NCBI GenBank assembly: GCA_003427395.1
Contig: BFEA01000018.1
Location: forward strand, 2,429,377-2,457,033
Direction of reading: 5' to 3'
Length of the DNA: 27,657 nt
DNA from: Chara braunii
Lineage: Eukaryota; Streptophyta; Charophyceae; Charales; Characeae
Position numbers and translations under genes: made by a program
Shown here: positions 19,506 to 27,657 of the stretch, one piece after another
How positions within the stretch are numbered: the first letter of the stretch is position 1
Layout of the letters: the number at the start of each line of letters is the position of its first letter
Notes under the pieces: model-generated
Database searches by the model: none
What the model was told of the DNA's origin: nothing
The model's input: only the letters and a program-made list of their open reading frames with translations

Positions 19506-19601
19506 AAGACAGGTTTCACACCCACAGTAGAAAGTTTCTACAGCAACAGTCCCAAGACAGGTTTCACGTGCACGTTAGAAAGTCTCTACAGCAACAGTAA
19601 G
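19506..19601 (+). repeat. Two-copy 48-bp repeat (16 codons)
   Basis: AAGACAGGTTTCAC starts both copies (19506 and 19554) and CTACAGCAACAGT lies near the end of both. In one frame they encode KTGFTPTVESFYSNSP and KTGFTCTLESLYSNSK. The 48-bp period matches the unrelated repeat at 18884. Confidence 0.85.
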
Positions 19602-19852
19602 ATAGACCTCGAATGGTGTGCTGTGCTGAATGATCCACGAGCGTCAAATAGACGCTAATACCCCTCAGTAGTGGTCGGGGCAAAGCAGGAGCACAGGACT
19701 GCTTTACCCAGTTTGGGAAAGAGAAAAGCATGGCATCGACTAAATACACACGGAGAAAAACCGTTCTATTGCCTTTTCCTTGTGCAGTTCTTTCTTCGCC
19801 TTTCTTACTTTGGCGTTTCTTTTGTTGTTTCTCTTTTTATTTCTTCTTCCAG

Positions 19853-20008
19853 CTCCCCTTTGACAGTGCTCTCAGATACAAGGCTCTCCACGTTGATGTG
19901 GTTGAGCGCAAGCTGCCCGTATCCCTGTGTGCCATAGCAACCCACTTGCACGCTATCAAAAGGAGGCAAAGTAAAGGAGGAGGGGCATATTGTCTGTTCT
20001 CTTTATGA
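19853..20008 (+). CDS. Likely host exon after a strong polypyrimidine/AG acceptor
   Basis: A long T/C-rich tract (about 19785-19850) ends TTCTTCTTCCAG, a textbook 3' splice site. The next frame encodes LPFDSALRYKALHVDVVERK followed by LPVSLCAIATHLHAIKRRQ. It has balanced hydrophobic and charged residues and no low complexity, so it looks like folded protein. The frame could end at TGA (20006-20008), or splice out at GTAAAG near 19969. I do not recognise the family and cannot find the neighbouring exons. This is the best candidate for genuine host coding in the window. Confidence 0.42.
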   Translation, partial: LPFDSALRYKALHVDVVERKLPVSLCAIATHLHAIKRRQSKGGGAYCLFSL

Positions 20009-20474
20009 TGCTCATTGATATGCCTTCAGTTGTTCTGCACGGGGTGCGGAAGGAGGGAGAAAGGGAAGGGGAGGGAGAAGGGGGGAAGAAGAAAGAGAAC
20101 AAGGGAAAACCGAACTTAACACAGGGTTCTAAGTACGCACCAGCACAACAGACTACTATGGAATGGCACAAGAGGCCAGTCAGTGTTTGGGTTGCAGAGA
20201 AAAACGAGTTTAGGAGCAGGCGTTGCTTACGACATACGATGTCAGGGCGTCGTACATGGGGATGATGTTGAATGTCATCATATGTATGAGAACCAAAGAC
20301 TTGCATGGGCTACACACTCATGATCCTCACAACACAAAGCATGCCAATCACATGCTAGCCGAATCTCAGGTTGGGCAGCACAGTGCGGCATTGAGCAAGT
20401 GTCTTGGGTTTCTGCAGCCAATATTCGCTCTCTATGGGCAGGCGATGATGGGGAGTCATCGCAAGTAAAGGTGT

Positions 20475-20927
20475 TTAGCTGTTCCAAGACCTGGTCTGCG
20501 ACTGCGATAACCTTTCAGCATGGTGCACTGTAGGCGGTCCACGTGAGAGTCCATTCGCTACCTCAGGCTGCTGTGTCCGTTCCTCATCTGGCAAGATGGA
20601 GAGGGTCCGATTTTTGTACTGTAGGTGGTTCACGTGAGAGTCTATTCTCCACCTCAGGATCCTGTGTCTGTTCCTCCTCTGGCAAGATGGAGAGGGTCTG
20701 ATTACACGTGCAGCCAGAGGATCGCCAACGTCGCATGTGGGACATGAACGAAGAGAATGTGGCAGGTGATGTCGTCGGGGATAGTCCATGCAGAGGAGAC
20801 ACATACTCTCCATGCCAGCTTTCTGAAAACATTGACGACACATCCTTTCAAGTATAGCATGCCCCCTGGAGGGCAAAGAAAAAGATCCCTGAATTTTTTG
20901 GAACCAATGCGTTCTAGGACATGTCAT
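20475..20927 (-). pseudogene. Cys-rich open frame, possible remnant of an RT zinc-binding domain
   Basis: The 150-codon frame starts at an ATG. Residues 43-62 read CLLCMDYPRRHHLPHSLRSC, a CX2CX10HX4C pattern close to the CX2CX9HX4C module at the C-terminus of the LINE at 21071-22168. It is preceded by another pair, CRQC (30-33), and followed by CPTC (62-65). The C-terminal half is made of the 91-bp repeats and encodes SILPDEERTQQPEV-type segments. The 91-bp period is not a multiple of three, so the repeated peptide changes frame between copies. It is either a decayed LINE ORF2 end or an unrelated Cys-rich gene fragment. Confidence 0.35.
20528..20705 (-). repeat. Two-copy 91-bp tandem repeat
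   Basis: CTGTAGGCGGTCCACGTGAG at 20528 recurs as CTGTAGGTGGTTCACGTGAG at 20619. Each copy ends with GGCAAGATGGAGAGGGTC. On the minus strand each unit can encode LSILP-[DE]-E-E-x-TQ-x-PEV-x-NxLSRxPPTV, but in different frames. Confidence 0.9.
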
Positions 20928-21070
20928 CCTGAACGAGTTCTTTTCTCGTTTTTCAAAGTTTTTCTAGAAAATTAGTAAAAAGTCAGTTTATTATCAGGCA
21001 TTCTGAATAAGTTTTGGTTAGGGCATGTTCTGCAATGTATACCAGAGTGTGCAATCAAAATAGTTGAAAC

Positions 21071-22168
21071 TTGAAAATACAAACCGGCAACAGAATCCCG
21101 GAGGGATGGAAAGAAAGATTAACAGAGGCACCAACTTGGAAAACGGGGGAATGGGGGGTCAAGATACAAGAACAATCCCCTTTGAAGGCCTACCAATTCT
21201 CCCACAAGCAGCAGGGCTCGCAAACCTTGGCTGTCTTCACAGCCTTTCCAGTCACTCGGACAGCGCACAACTCTGTGTCCATTCTGAACAAGGATGTAGA
21301 AGGAGTGGTTCTCGATATGTTCCTGTTCAGGAAAGTAAGAGTCATCAGTTCATGGCCCAAAACAATTTTCAGGATAGGCACAGCAATCCAGGACCTGGAA
21401 TTCGACCTGGCGGAATGGGCCTGGACACCAGGAAGGAACAGAATTGTCAAGACGGATACCCACATACAGGACTACTCAGTCAAATTGGGCTATAGGCTAT
21501 TCCTCAGAACCAAGGACCCGGACCCCATAATCAAGAACAGATGGTCCAAACTAATAGGTCAGGATGCCAGCCACATCCCACAAATCCCATGGAAAAAATT
21601 TAGTTCAATCAGACCAGTAAAAATTAGGAGCCTCCAATGGCTAATTGCATGCGTGGCTCTACCGGTTAATCAATGGCTGCACATCCGGAGACATAAGAAC
21701 AATCCCAACAGCTCAGATGTATGTTCAGTATGCACGGATAATGAACCAGAAGACATGCTCCACTGTCTAATAAGCTGCAGAGAAGCAACATAATACTGGG
21801 CAAGGGCATCGGCCCTCTGGGACTCTCTATTCTTGTCTCCCCTCCCCGAACATCGCTCCCAACTTCTCCTTTGGACCAACATCCCTACCCAGTTGAACAA
21901 GACAGAGAGGATCTGGTTCGGAATGATCAGGAAGGCGACACTATGGACCATCTGGAAGGAAAGATGTGGCAGGACCATTGAGGGTGCGTCAAACTCAAGG
22001 GAAAAAGTCTGGGCAGAAACTAAGGATTTGATTCAGCCAGAGATTTTATGCAAGTGGCACAAGGCAAGACTTTCCCTACCAGACGACGACGAGCAACAGC
22101 GCGCAGTACAGTTGAAGTTCACCAAGACCTGGCTGGTTGAAGGAAAAGTTGCACAGCTCGTGAGGTGA
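21071..22168 (+). pseudogene. LINE ORF2 C-terminal region with zinc-binding module
   Basis: The frame runs 366 codons to TGA (22166-22168), interrupted by one TAA at 21791-21793 that would fit an ancestral CAA (Gln). The first part (residues 1-150) has the post-RT connecting region (WAWTPGRNRIVKTDTHIQDY). The middle has NRWSKLI and SLQWLIACVALPVNQWLHIR, then the zinc module CSVCTDNEPEDMLHCLISC (CX2CX9HX4C). The end has ATLWTIWKERCGRTI and a basic/acidic tail. The family's RT core and endonuclease are absent because of 5' truncation. The domain is thought to bind the element RNA. A TGA lies just upstream of 21071, so no further coding is attached. Confidence 0.88.
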
Positions 22169-22566
22169 TAGGAGAGGACTAAGATACCTCACGACCAATG
22201 GAGTAGTCCCGACACAGACAACAATGTCCTTCGCTGAGCAACATGGGTATCAGGCATGAATTGGGAGAGGAAAGAGCTGTAGGTCTGTGACTGGAGGCAG
22301 TTCCTACCACTTTCTCTTTGTTTGAATAGGTCTATTTGACAGGCCCAAGAAGGGAACCTGAGAGGAGCAAGTTGTTAGGGCAAGCTGACAGTCAATCCTC
22401 CCCGAGGGAGTAATCAATGCTGGTCAGGGGTCCTTCAGCCAGATGGAAGGAAGCGTGAGTGTGTTTTTCTCATATTGTATTCAATCTTGACTTGCCGGGG
22501 GAATAGGAACCGGACTGACGCTCCCCAGAATGGAAAAGGAGCCAGGCCCATAAGGACCTGTTTTGG

Positions 22567-22589
22567 AAAAAAAAAAAAAAAAAAAAAAA
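22567..22589 (+). repeat. LINE poly(A) tail, 23 A
   Basis: This uninterrupted A run ends the first LINE piece. The next base begins the purine-rich leader of the second piece, with no unrelated DNA recognisable between them. Confidence 0.85.
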
Positions 22590-22898
22590 GTCTTGCTTTT
22601 TCTTCGTTTGACTCCATTAGCGGATAGCTAGGTGAGGTAAAGTTGTTTCCGTTGGTGGATCTTCAACACATGCAAAGGAAAGAACGGGTGATGAGGGACA
22701 CAGGAAGAAAGGGAAGGAACGAGTGACGCGAGTGACAGGAGACACGAGAAGAAAATTAAAAATTAAAAAGACCAAAATAAAGGGAAGAAACGAGTAAGGG
22801 AAAGAAGAGCTAAGGAGAAAATAGTGGGTGGCAGGATTAGGGACGGGTGGGAGGAAGGAACAAAGGGAGCATCCATAAGGAGGCAGTCAATCATCGCA

Positions 22899-25769
22899 AT
22901 GACGTACTCCGGGGCCGCACAGAGAGCCATGAGCAAGAAGGAGAAAAATGAGTTCAGTCAAGGACAAGCAAGACAACCCTCACGGGAAACCCTACAAGCA
23001 ACTGCGTCAGGGGGAGCTGCAGGGTTCAAACCACAGGCGTAGGGTCAGAGAGCAATGGAGTTCCTACTGGAAAAAACACAAATATCAGCACAAATTAAAG
23101 CCACAAAGGAAACCATAAAAGGAGAAGCCGGGAAAGTGGAGGAAGTGGATGTGTGGGAATATCCAGAACATGATATTCCCTCCCTCAACGAACTATACGA
23201 ACGGCATGCAGTCCTACTCAACTTCTCACGCAAAAACCGAGAGCTCTCATTAAACGAAAAAAGACACTGGGTGATGGACAGTCTAAGGGCACTAGAGAAT
23301 GTAAAAGGAGAAGAGTCGGACGTCTCGTACCACAAGAGGGGCAAATTCACAGTCGTGATTGTATGCGTGGACCCTAACTACGCACAGTACCTGCTATCCT
23401 TAGGCTCGCTGAAATGCAGACGGGCAATGGTGACAATCCAAGCATGGAAGCCACCGCGCCCCCCACAGGCGGAAGCATCAAGACATCGCCAGACAATGAT
23501 GAGGAACCATTTTTGGGTACAGTTCGATAATCTGTCAGAAGGTATGCACAGTTTTGTTCAAAGAATCGGACGAGTACCCGAACAACCCCGTCATTGATTG
23601 GCTCCCAGCCAATCTGGATTTCCTAGCGCCCAATCACGATTCGCGAGTGGCTTGCTTGGAGGTCAAGTTGGGCGCACTGCCTAAATTCCCGAAACAATAG
23701 CTCTACCAGAAGAACGAGCAAAGACTCACAATTTTCGTCGCTACCAAGACAAACCCTTTCTGCTTCAGATGTAGGGGAAGAGGCCACCTCGGGTCGCAGT
23801 GCCCGCAAACAGGCGTCGGCAGCAAGCAAACGCCACTACGACAGCCGATGCTGACCGAATGTGAAAACAAACCGGGAGTCTGGTACATCAATTCAGCCCA
23901 GTACAGGGGTTGGATTTTTTACGATAACCTGGAGTCTCCTAGGTGGGTGTGGGTACTAAAAAGTGTCCCAAGCGTCAAGCCAGATATATACCCACCTTCC
24001 GACAGCAAGTGGAGGCAAACATGAGCCAGAAGAATGGAAGAAAGGGAGACTAGGGTTCCTTACGAAGCCAATGCTGGACGAGACGGCAATGCAGGATGAC
24101 CAGCAGAGACTCCACACCATGGAGGAGCTGCACCAAGTGGGAAGAACGGCGGAACAGGTTTTCTTGGAGAATCTAAGAGATCGAGACCAGAGTCGGAACA
24201 GGCAGCAGGACTCCAAACAAAAATCGGAGGGATTCTAAGAACATCAGGGGGAAAACATGGACTGCGAAGAGGGAGGAAAGATGACCGACTCCACCTCCAG
24301 CTCAGGCACTTCCCTGAAAAGGAAAGTGCAGACGGAAGGCTCAGAGGAAACGAAACAACAAGAACAACAGGGTAAGAGAGCACAGTCCAGCAGCAGGACT
24401 CGGCCAAGCGAAGAGAGTCAGTCATCCAAACCAGCCTTGTCAGGGAACAGCCAAAAAGGCGATTCGGAGCAGCTGACGGAAGCGGAGGGCGAATCAATGG
24501 AAATTGCACAGAAAACACCCCTAGACAGTTCGGAAAGCGGCGGGAATAGCAAGTGCACAATGAGAAACCACGATCCAATGACCGAGGAGGAAATAAAGGA
24601 GGCAAAGGAAGATCAACGCGATCTCCCAATGGAGGGGGCCTCCTCAGACGAATCAGCTGCAAGGAGGCGGAGGGAGAGGAGGGAGAGGAGGAAGAGGAAA
24701 GAGAGGACACAGTGGAACAATAGGTCCAATTCGTGGAACAGCTGGAATGGGGAAGAAAAATAGAATGTGAGGTGCAGCTGGCCCACCACAAACATCTGCA
24801 TAACTTGCGGCAGGCCACACAGGCAACAGGGGACATCTTGTCTGAAAATCGCTATGAGTTGTTGAAAAGGGAGGAGGAGCTAAACGAGTTCTATGCAGCC
24901 CAATATGCATGGAAGTCACGTACCAAAAAAAACGAAATTCACATGCAGGAAGAGGAATACAACAAATGTTTTCAATGGCCAAAGTCCTATCATCACAAGG
25001 ACAACAAATGCAGCAACAGAAAAGGCAAAGCACGGGCAGAGGCGGACCGGGGAAGCCAGGTGGGGCAGGCTCAAGACTCTCAAGAGCTACGGGTAGAGAC
25101 CGAGGAGCTGACTGAAGAGACAGAGGAAAACGCCGAGGAAGAACTGCAGAGGCAAGCAGCGATTTTGAAAGCCCAAGTCAATGCTTTGAAGGACCAAAAC
25201 CGAGAATTTGAGGCGGCAACGATCAATCTGCAAAAAATAGCAAAGGGACAGCAACGAGAAATAGAGGCAGCGGCAATATTGGACGGAAAGAATGGGGCCA
25301 AGCAAAGAGTAGTCCTCCCATGCCGCTGGAACGAGAAGCACTCAGACTGGGAGGTCACAATCCACCGCTCGCTTCAACTCATCAGCATGAAGGTGAGTGT
25401 TTGCACAGAGAAGGACTTTCGAAACCTGGTTGCAGAAGACTTACCTATGAGGGTTCACGTTCTGGGAGGAAAGGACCTAGCAGCAGAAGAGGGGGACACC
25501 GGGAGCGGGAACCAATCGGTAGACTTCAGGCCAATACTGCTGGTCCTGCAGGAAGAGGCAGCACTCGAGGGCGATCTGGTATCGATGCTGTGGCAGGTAG
25601 TAGAGACCATACCATATGGCTACTGGGAGGAGAGAACGCTGCATAATGGGTAGCCAGAAGCGCGGCAATCGCAGTAAAAATTGAGGCCTTTGCATGGAAG
25701 CCAGAGTTTTTGGAAAGCAAAATTGAGCCGAACTCCACAAGGATAGATATGGCGTCGCTTGGCTCTTGA
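22899..25769 (+). pseudogene. LINE ORF1 protein (Gag-like, CCHC knuckle, acidic and coiled-coil C-terminal half), degenerate
   Basis: ORF1 proteins bind LINE RNA and act as chaperones. From ATG 22899 the order is: a basic N-terminus, helix-rich DIPSLNELYERH, and a DUF4283-like block (RGKFTVVIVCVDPNYAQYLL, RRAMVTIQAWKP, FWVQFDNLS). A zinc knuckle CFRCRGRGHLGSQC follows at 23761-23802 (canonical CX2CX4HX4C), then a Ser/Glu/Lys-rich low-complexity region, a very acidic patch near 24660-24715 and a long coiled coil (24733-25400; ELQRQAAILKAQVNALKDQN). The end near TGA 25767-25769 reads AFAWKPEFLESKIEPN. Breaks: TAG at 23040, 23698 and 24721; TAA at 24236; frameshifts near 23545, 23990, 24660 and 25645. 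The total of about 950 codons is long for an ORF1. Domain names are from pattern memory. Confidence 0.75.
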
Positions 25770-25816
25770 ATTTTAGACAAGTGATGAAGACCCCTGAAAC
25801 CCAGATTTAAACAGCC

Positions 25817-26238
25817 ATGGAGAATCAAGGGAAGGGGAGGCAAGTGAAGAGAAAAAGGGGGGAACACGCGAGCACGAAAAAGCCAGAATTGAAACTTATG
25901 TCCTGGAATGTCAACAGTCTAGCAGGTATCCTGGATAATCAAGACAAGTGGAGCAATATTATGAAGTCCACAGCATGGTATGACAGGGACCCCCCGGACT
26001 TCATCTGCCTCCAAGAAACACATCTCACGGAATCCCACGAGCACCAACAGATACAGAAGAGATTGACCCAGAAATGGAGATGGGTCAAGACGGCCCAGTG
26101 GGCACCAGCAAGCAGGTCGAACTCAGCGGGAGTCACTATCCTACAGAATAGTAGAGCTGCAGCGGCAGAAAGGATAGTGGTAGGGGACACCCAAGTGGAT
26201 AGACAAGAAGGTAGATGGGTAAAAGTGGATTTTGCATT
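25817..26238 (+). pseudogene. LINE ORF2 N-terminus: APE-type endonuclease, truncated
   Basis: The frame opens with ATG 25817, 47 bases after the ORF1 stop. After a basic leader it has the first APE-like endonuclease motifs: LKLMSWNVNSLAG (Asn active-site strand), PDFICLQETHLT (catalytic Glu) and AGVTILQN, then GRWVKVDF. The endonuclease nicks target DNA to prime reverse transcription. The later motifs (the D-x-N, SDH and related catalytic residues) and the whole RT are missing because coding ends in the A-rich tract from 26239. The frame stays open by chance to 26362 with Lys-rich, unrelated residues. Confidence 0.88.
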
Positions 26239-26263
26239 AAAAAAAAAAAAACAAAAAAAAAAA
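26239..26263 (+). repeat. A-rich end of the 3'-truncated LINE
   Basis: Thirteen A, one C and eleven A. CCGGCAACA follows at 26265-26273, matching 21084-21092 at the start of the first LINE piece. Confidence 0.7.
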
Positions 26264-26602
26264 CCCGGCAACAAACGAAAACCTAAAATTATAAAACAGG
26301 CATTTACTAAGTTACAGCAACATATTTATAGACCTATACACCTGCATGGGAAACTACATTGATTTATAACTATATACCTCTGTCTACACCTAAACATCTG
26401 TACTTATATATGCATACATATGGATCTGTACTATTCTATAGTGTACTACACCTATGCCTATATGCCTATATAGTATATACCAACTACTATTTAGTATTTC
26501 GTGAAAATGGACATTTTTTATTTTTTGAACGAAATTGGCGTCTAGGCGGGTACACAGTCCAACCAGTCTGAGTCTAGGGCCTGTAGGAGCAATATCAGAG
26601 TC
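26264..26602. other. AT-rich non-coding stretch
   Basis: Rich in TATA/CTATA words (for example TATATGCCTATATAGTATAT, 26458-26477) and without a credible reading frame. It separates the LINE pair from the LTR. Confidence 0.6.
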
Positions 26603-26741
26603 TGCAATGATGTTTCCCTTCGAAAGGGTGGAGGTACCGGTTGCTTGGAGGCCGCGCGGCCTAGGAAGCAAGAGGTAAGCAGGCCGCTATATCTCCAGGA
26701 GGAGCGAGGTGCTCCTCTTCATTGTCGGTGTGCAAGTTTGG

Positions 26742-26789
26742 TGACCCACTGGTTGGAGCGCTGGCCGGAGCAGCGCTAGGTTCGAGCAG
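26742..26789 (+). other. tRNA-like A box and B box words inside the LTR
   Basis: TGACCCACTGGTTGGAGCGC resembles a tRNA D-arm/A box and GGTTCGAGC (26779-26787) a B box. The spacing is 37 bases, about seven short for a tRNA, and no acceptor stem closes. It could be a degenerate tRNA-derived promoter or chance. Confidence 0.2.
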
Positions 26790-27220
26790 CTCTGCTGGGG
26801 ACGGAGCAAGGATACGGGGAGAAGGAAGACAAGGACTGGGAAGGGAGGAGCGCCAGAGGTACTTACCTGGCTATGGTGGTTCCCATCTTCATCACCTTGG
26901 TGGGCGCTGCAGCAAGAAGGCCCCGGCGGGGCTAGAGCTACACCAAGAAGCTTCAAGGCAGAGTCAGGCATGGCGGCCTGAGCTAGAGCAGCCATAGCTG
27001 CTTGAGTTGTCTTCTGCTCATCAGGGCAAGGCCCGAGCAGTCCGCCATAGCCTAGGTAGGCCTTCGAGAAAAGGAAGGAGAAGTGTGCCATGGCTATGGT
27101 GGACCTCATGTGATACCTGCAGTAGAAGCGAGATTCGGACATTGATTCCAGTTCAGCCATTCAACATTATTATTATTATTTATTGATTGAATAAGAGGGG
27201 AGGAGATAAGGAAGAGGAGA

Positions 27221-27288
27221 GTGGTTGGCGAAGAAGAAGAGCATTATCATTGGTCTATCAGTGGTTGGCGAAGAAGAAGAGCATTATC
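27221..27288 (+). repeat. 28-bp direct repeat, period 40, within the LTR
   Basis: GTGGTTGGCGAAGAAGAAGA plus GCATTATC occurs at 27221-27248 and identically at 27261-27288 with a 12-base spacer. The copy nested in the chromovirus has this block only once, so the duplication is specific to this copy. Confidence 0.9.
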
Positions 27289-27543
27289 TTCTTCTTCTTC
27301 TTTCCCTCTCTCTCCTCTCAAGTTCATTCATTTCTTTTTGAAATTGGACGGAATTGTACTTTCTGATGAATGTGTCCTTCGAAATTGGCCAGGATCATAA
27401 CATATCAGTCTATTTGATTGTCTCATCATGTTTCCTTTACTGCAGTAGCTTCTTCTGGCATTGCAGTTCTGTCTCTTTGTCCACAACCACATAGTTGCGG
27501 CGCATTGAGGTGCGCGCCTCAGCGCACGTCTGGCGCACCTTGC

Positions 27544-27590
27544 GCACCGCACCGCGCATCGCACCAAGTGCGGTGCAAAAAAAAAAAAAA
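27544..27590 (+). repeat. Hairpin followed by A14, possible small retroposon end
   Basis: GCACCGCAC (27544-27552) pairs with GTGCGGTGC (27568-27576) and is followed directly by 14 A. The preceding 50 bases are rich in GCGCACC words. The form suits the 3' end of a retroposed small RNA, but no parent is recognised. Confidence 0.45.
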
Positions 27591-27620
27591 GGTCCGCCCA
27601 AAAAGAAAAAAAGTGCAAGG

Positions 27621-27621
<1 letters not shown>

Positions 27622-27657
<36 letters not shown>
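27622..27657 (+). repeat. CT microsatellite reaching the window edge
   Basis: Eighteen CT units run up to the last base, so the true length is unknown. Confidence 0.98.

Larger units (their letters stand above)
21068..22589 (+). mobile_element. 5'-truncated LINE: ORF2 C-terminus, 3' UTR and poly(A)
   Basis: This is the typical structure of a 5'-truncated non-LTR retrotransposon. It has only the last third of ORF2, about 400 bases of 3' UTR (22169-22566) and an A23 tail at 22567-22589. It is on the same strand as, and directly abuts, the LINE piece that follows. Confidence 0.85.
22590..26263 (+). mobile_element. 3'-truncated LINE: leader, ORF1, start of ORF2, A-rich end
   Basis: A purine-rich leader (22590-22898), ORF1 (22899-25769), a 47-base spacer and the first 140 codons of ORF2 (endonuclease) are present. 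The element then stops in an A-rich tract (A13-C-A11, 26239-26263), after which the sequence is unrelated AT-rich DNA. LINE copies usually lose the 5' end, so a copy that keeps the 5' end and loses the 3' end is unusual. Premature polyadenylation before retrotransposition would explain it. Confidence 0.75.
26603..27402 (+). mobile_element. Stand-alone LTR-type sequence, about 800 bp, same family as the nested copy
   Basis: It begins TGCAATGA and ends TCATAACA, the same terminal words as the chromovirus LTR in element orientation. It aligns over its right two thirds with 12172-12722. No PBS follows it, no polypurine tract precedes it, and the flanking five bases (GAGTC, TATCA) do not match. 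It is therefore a solo or rearranged LTR, or the left boundary is misplaced. Features inside are a GGCCGCGCGGCC palindrome (26651-26662), CTT-rich tracts and an internal 40-bp duplication. Confidence 0.6.

Noticed and set aside
24060-24836. 258-codon minus-strand frame
   Set aside because: It is the antisense of the purine-rich LINE ORF1; its Ser/Pro/Leu bias is what that antisense produces.
1-27657. A defence, toxin-antitoxin or biosynthetic cluster
   Set aside because: No set of adjacent intact genes exists; every long coding signal belongs to a retroelement.

Overview
This window looks like repeat-rich nuclear DNA of a eukaryote, most likely the green-plant (streptophyte) lineage. Large LTR and non-LTR retroelements dominate it, host coding is very sparse, and there are poly(A)-tailed retroposed tracts, microsatellites and intron-like splice signals. 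The plant-lineage call rests on a chromodomain-bearing Ty3/gypsy element primed by an initiator-Met-type tRNA and on LINEs whose ORF1 carries a CCHC knuckle and whose ORF2 carries a C-terminal zinc-binding domain. A charophyte alga is only a guess. There is no prokaryotic operon, CRISPR array, or intact host gene.

Layout. 1-6800: mostly non-coding DNA with a possible host terminal exon (280-452), a decayed minus-strand LINE ORF2 C-terminus (about 1300-2060) and several degenerate tandem repeats. 6801-17243: a minus-strand Ty3/gypsy chromovirus with two 1078-bp LTRs differing at three positions, a GCTAT target duplication, PBS, long leader, gag, an A AAA AAC frameshift site, protease, RT-RNase H, integrase and a chromodomain. 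It is interrupted by part of a second LTR-type element and a 775-base run of N. It sits inside one arm of a perfect 31-bp inverted repeat. 17249-21060: non-coding DNA with foldbacks, poly(A) tracts, short tandem repeats and two or three exon-like ORFs. 21068-26263: two plus-strand LINE pieces head to tail. The first has only the 3' end (ORF2 C-terminus, 3' UTR, A23). The second has only the 5' end (ORF1 and the start of the endonuclease) and ends in an A-rich tract. 26603-27402: a stand-alone LTR related to the one nested in the chromovirus. The window ends in a CT microsatellite.

How the parts work together. The chromovirus would make Gag and, by -1 frameshifting, Gag-Pol. Pol would mature, reverse-transcribe and integrate the element, and the chromodomain would bias targeting. 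The LINEs would encode a nucleic-acid-binding ORF1 protein and an endonuclease/RT. Every long retroelement reading frame here is broken. The breaks in the chromovirus contrast with its almost identical LTRs, and most nonsense codons are TAG or TAA where CAG/CAA would fit. I found no convincing new multi-gene system; the most interesting signals are listed as findings.
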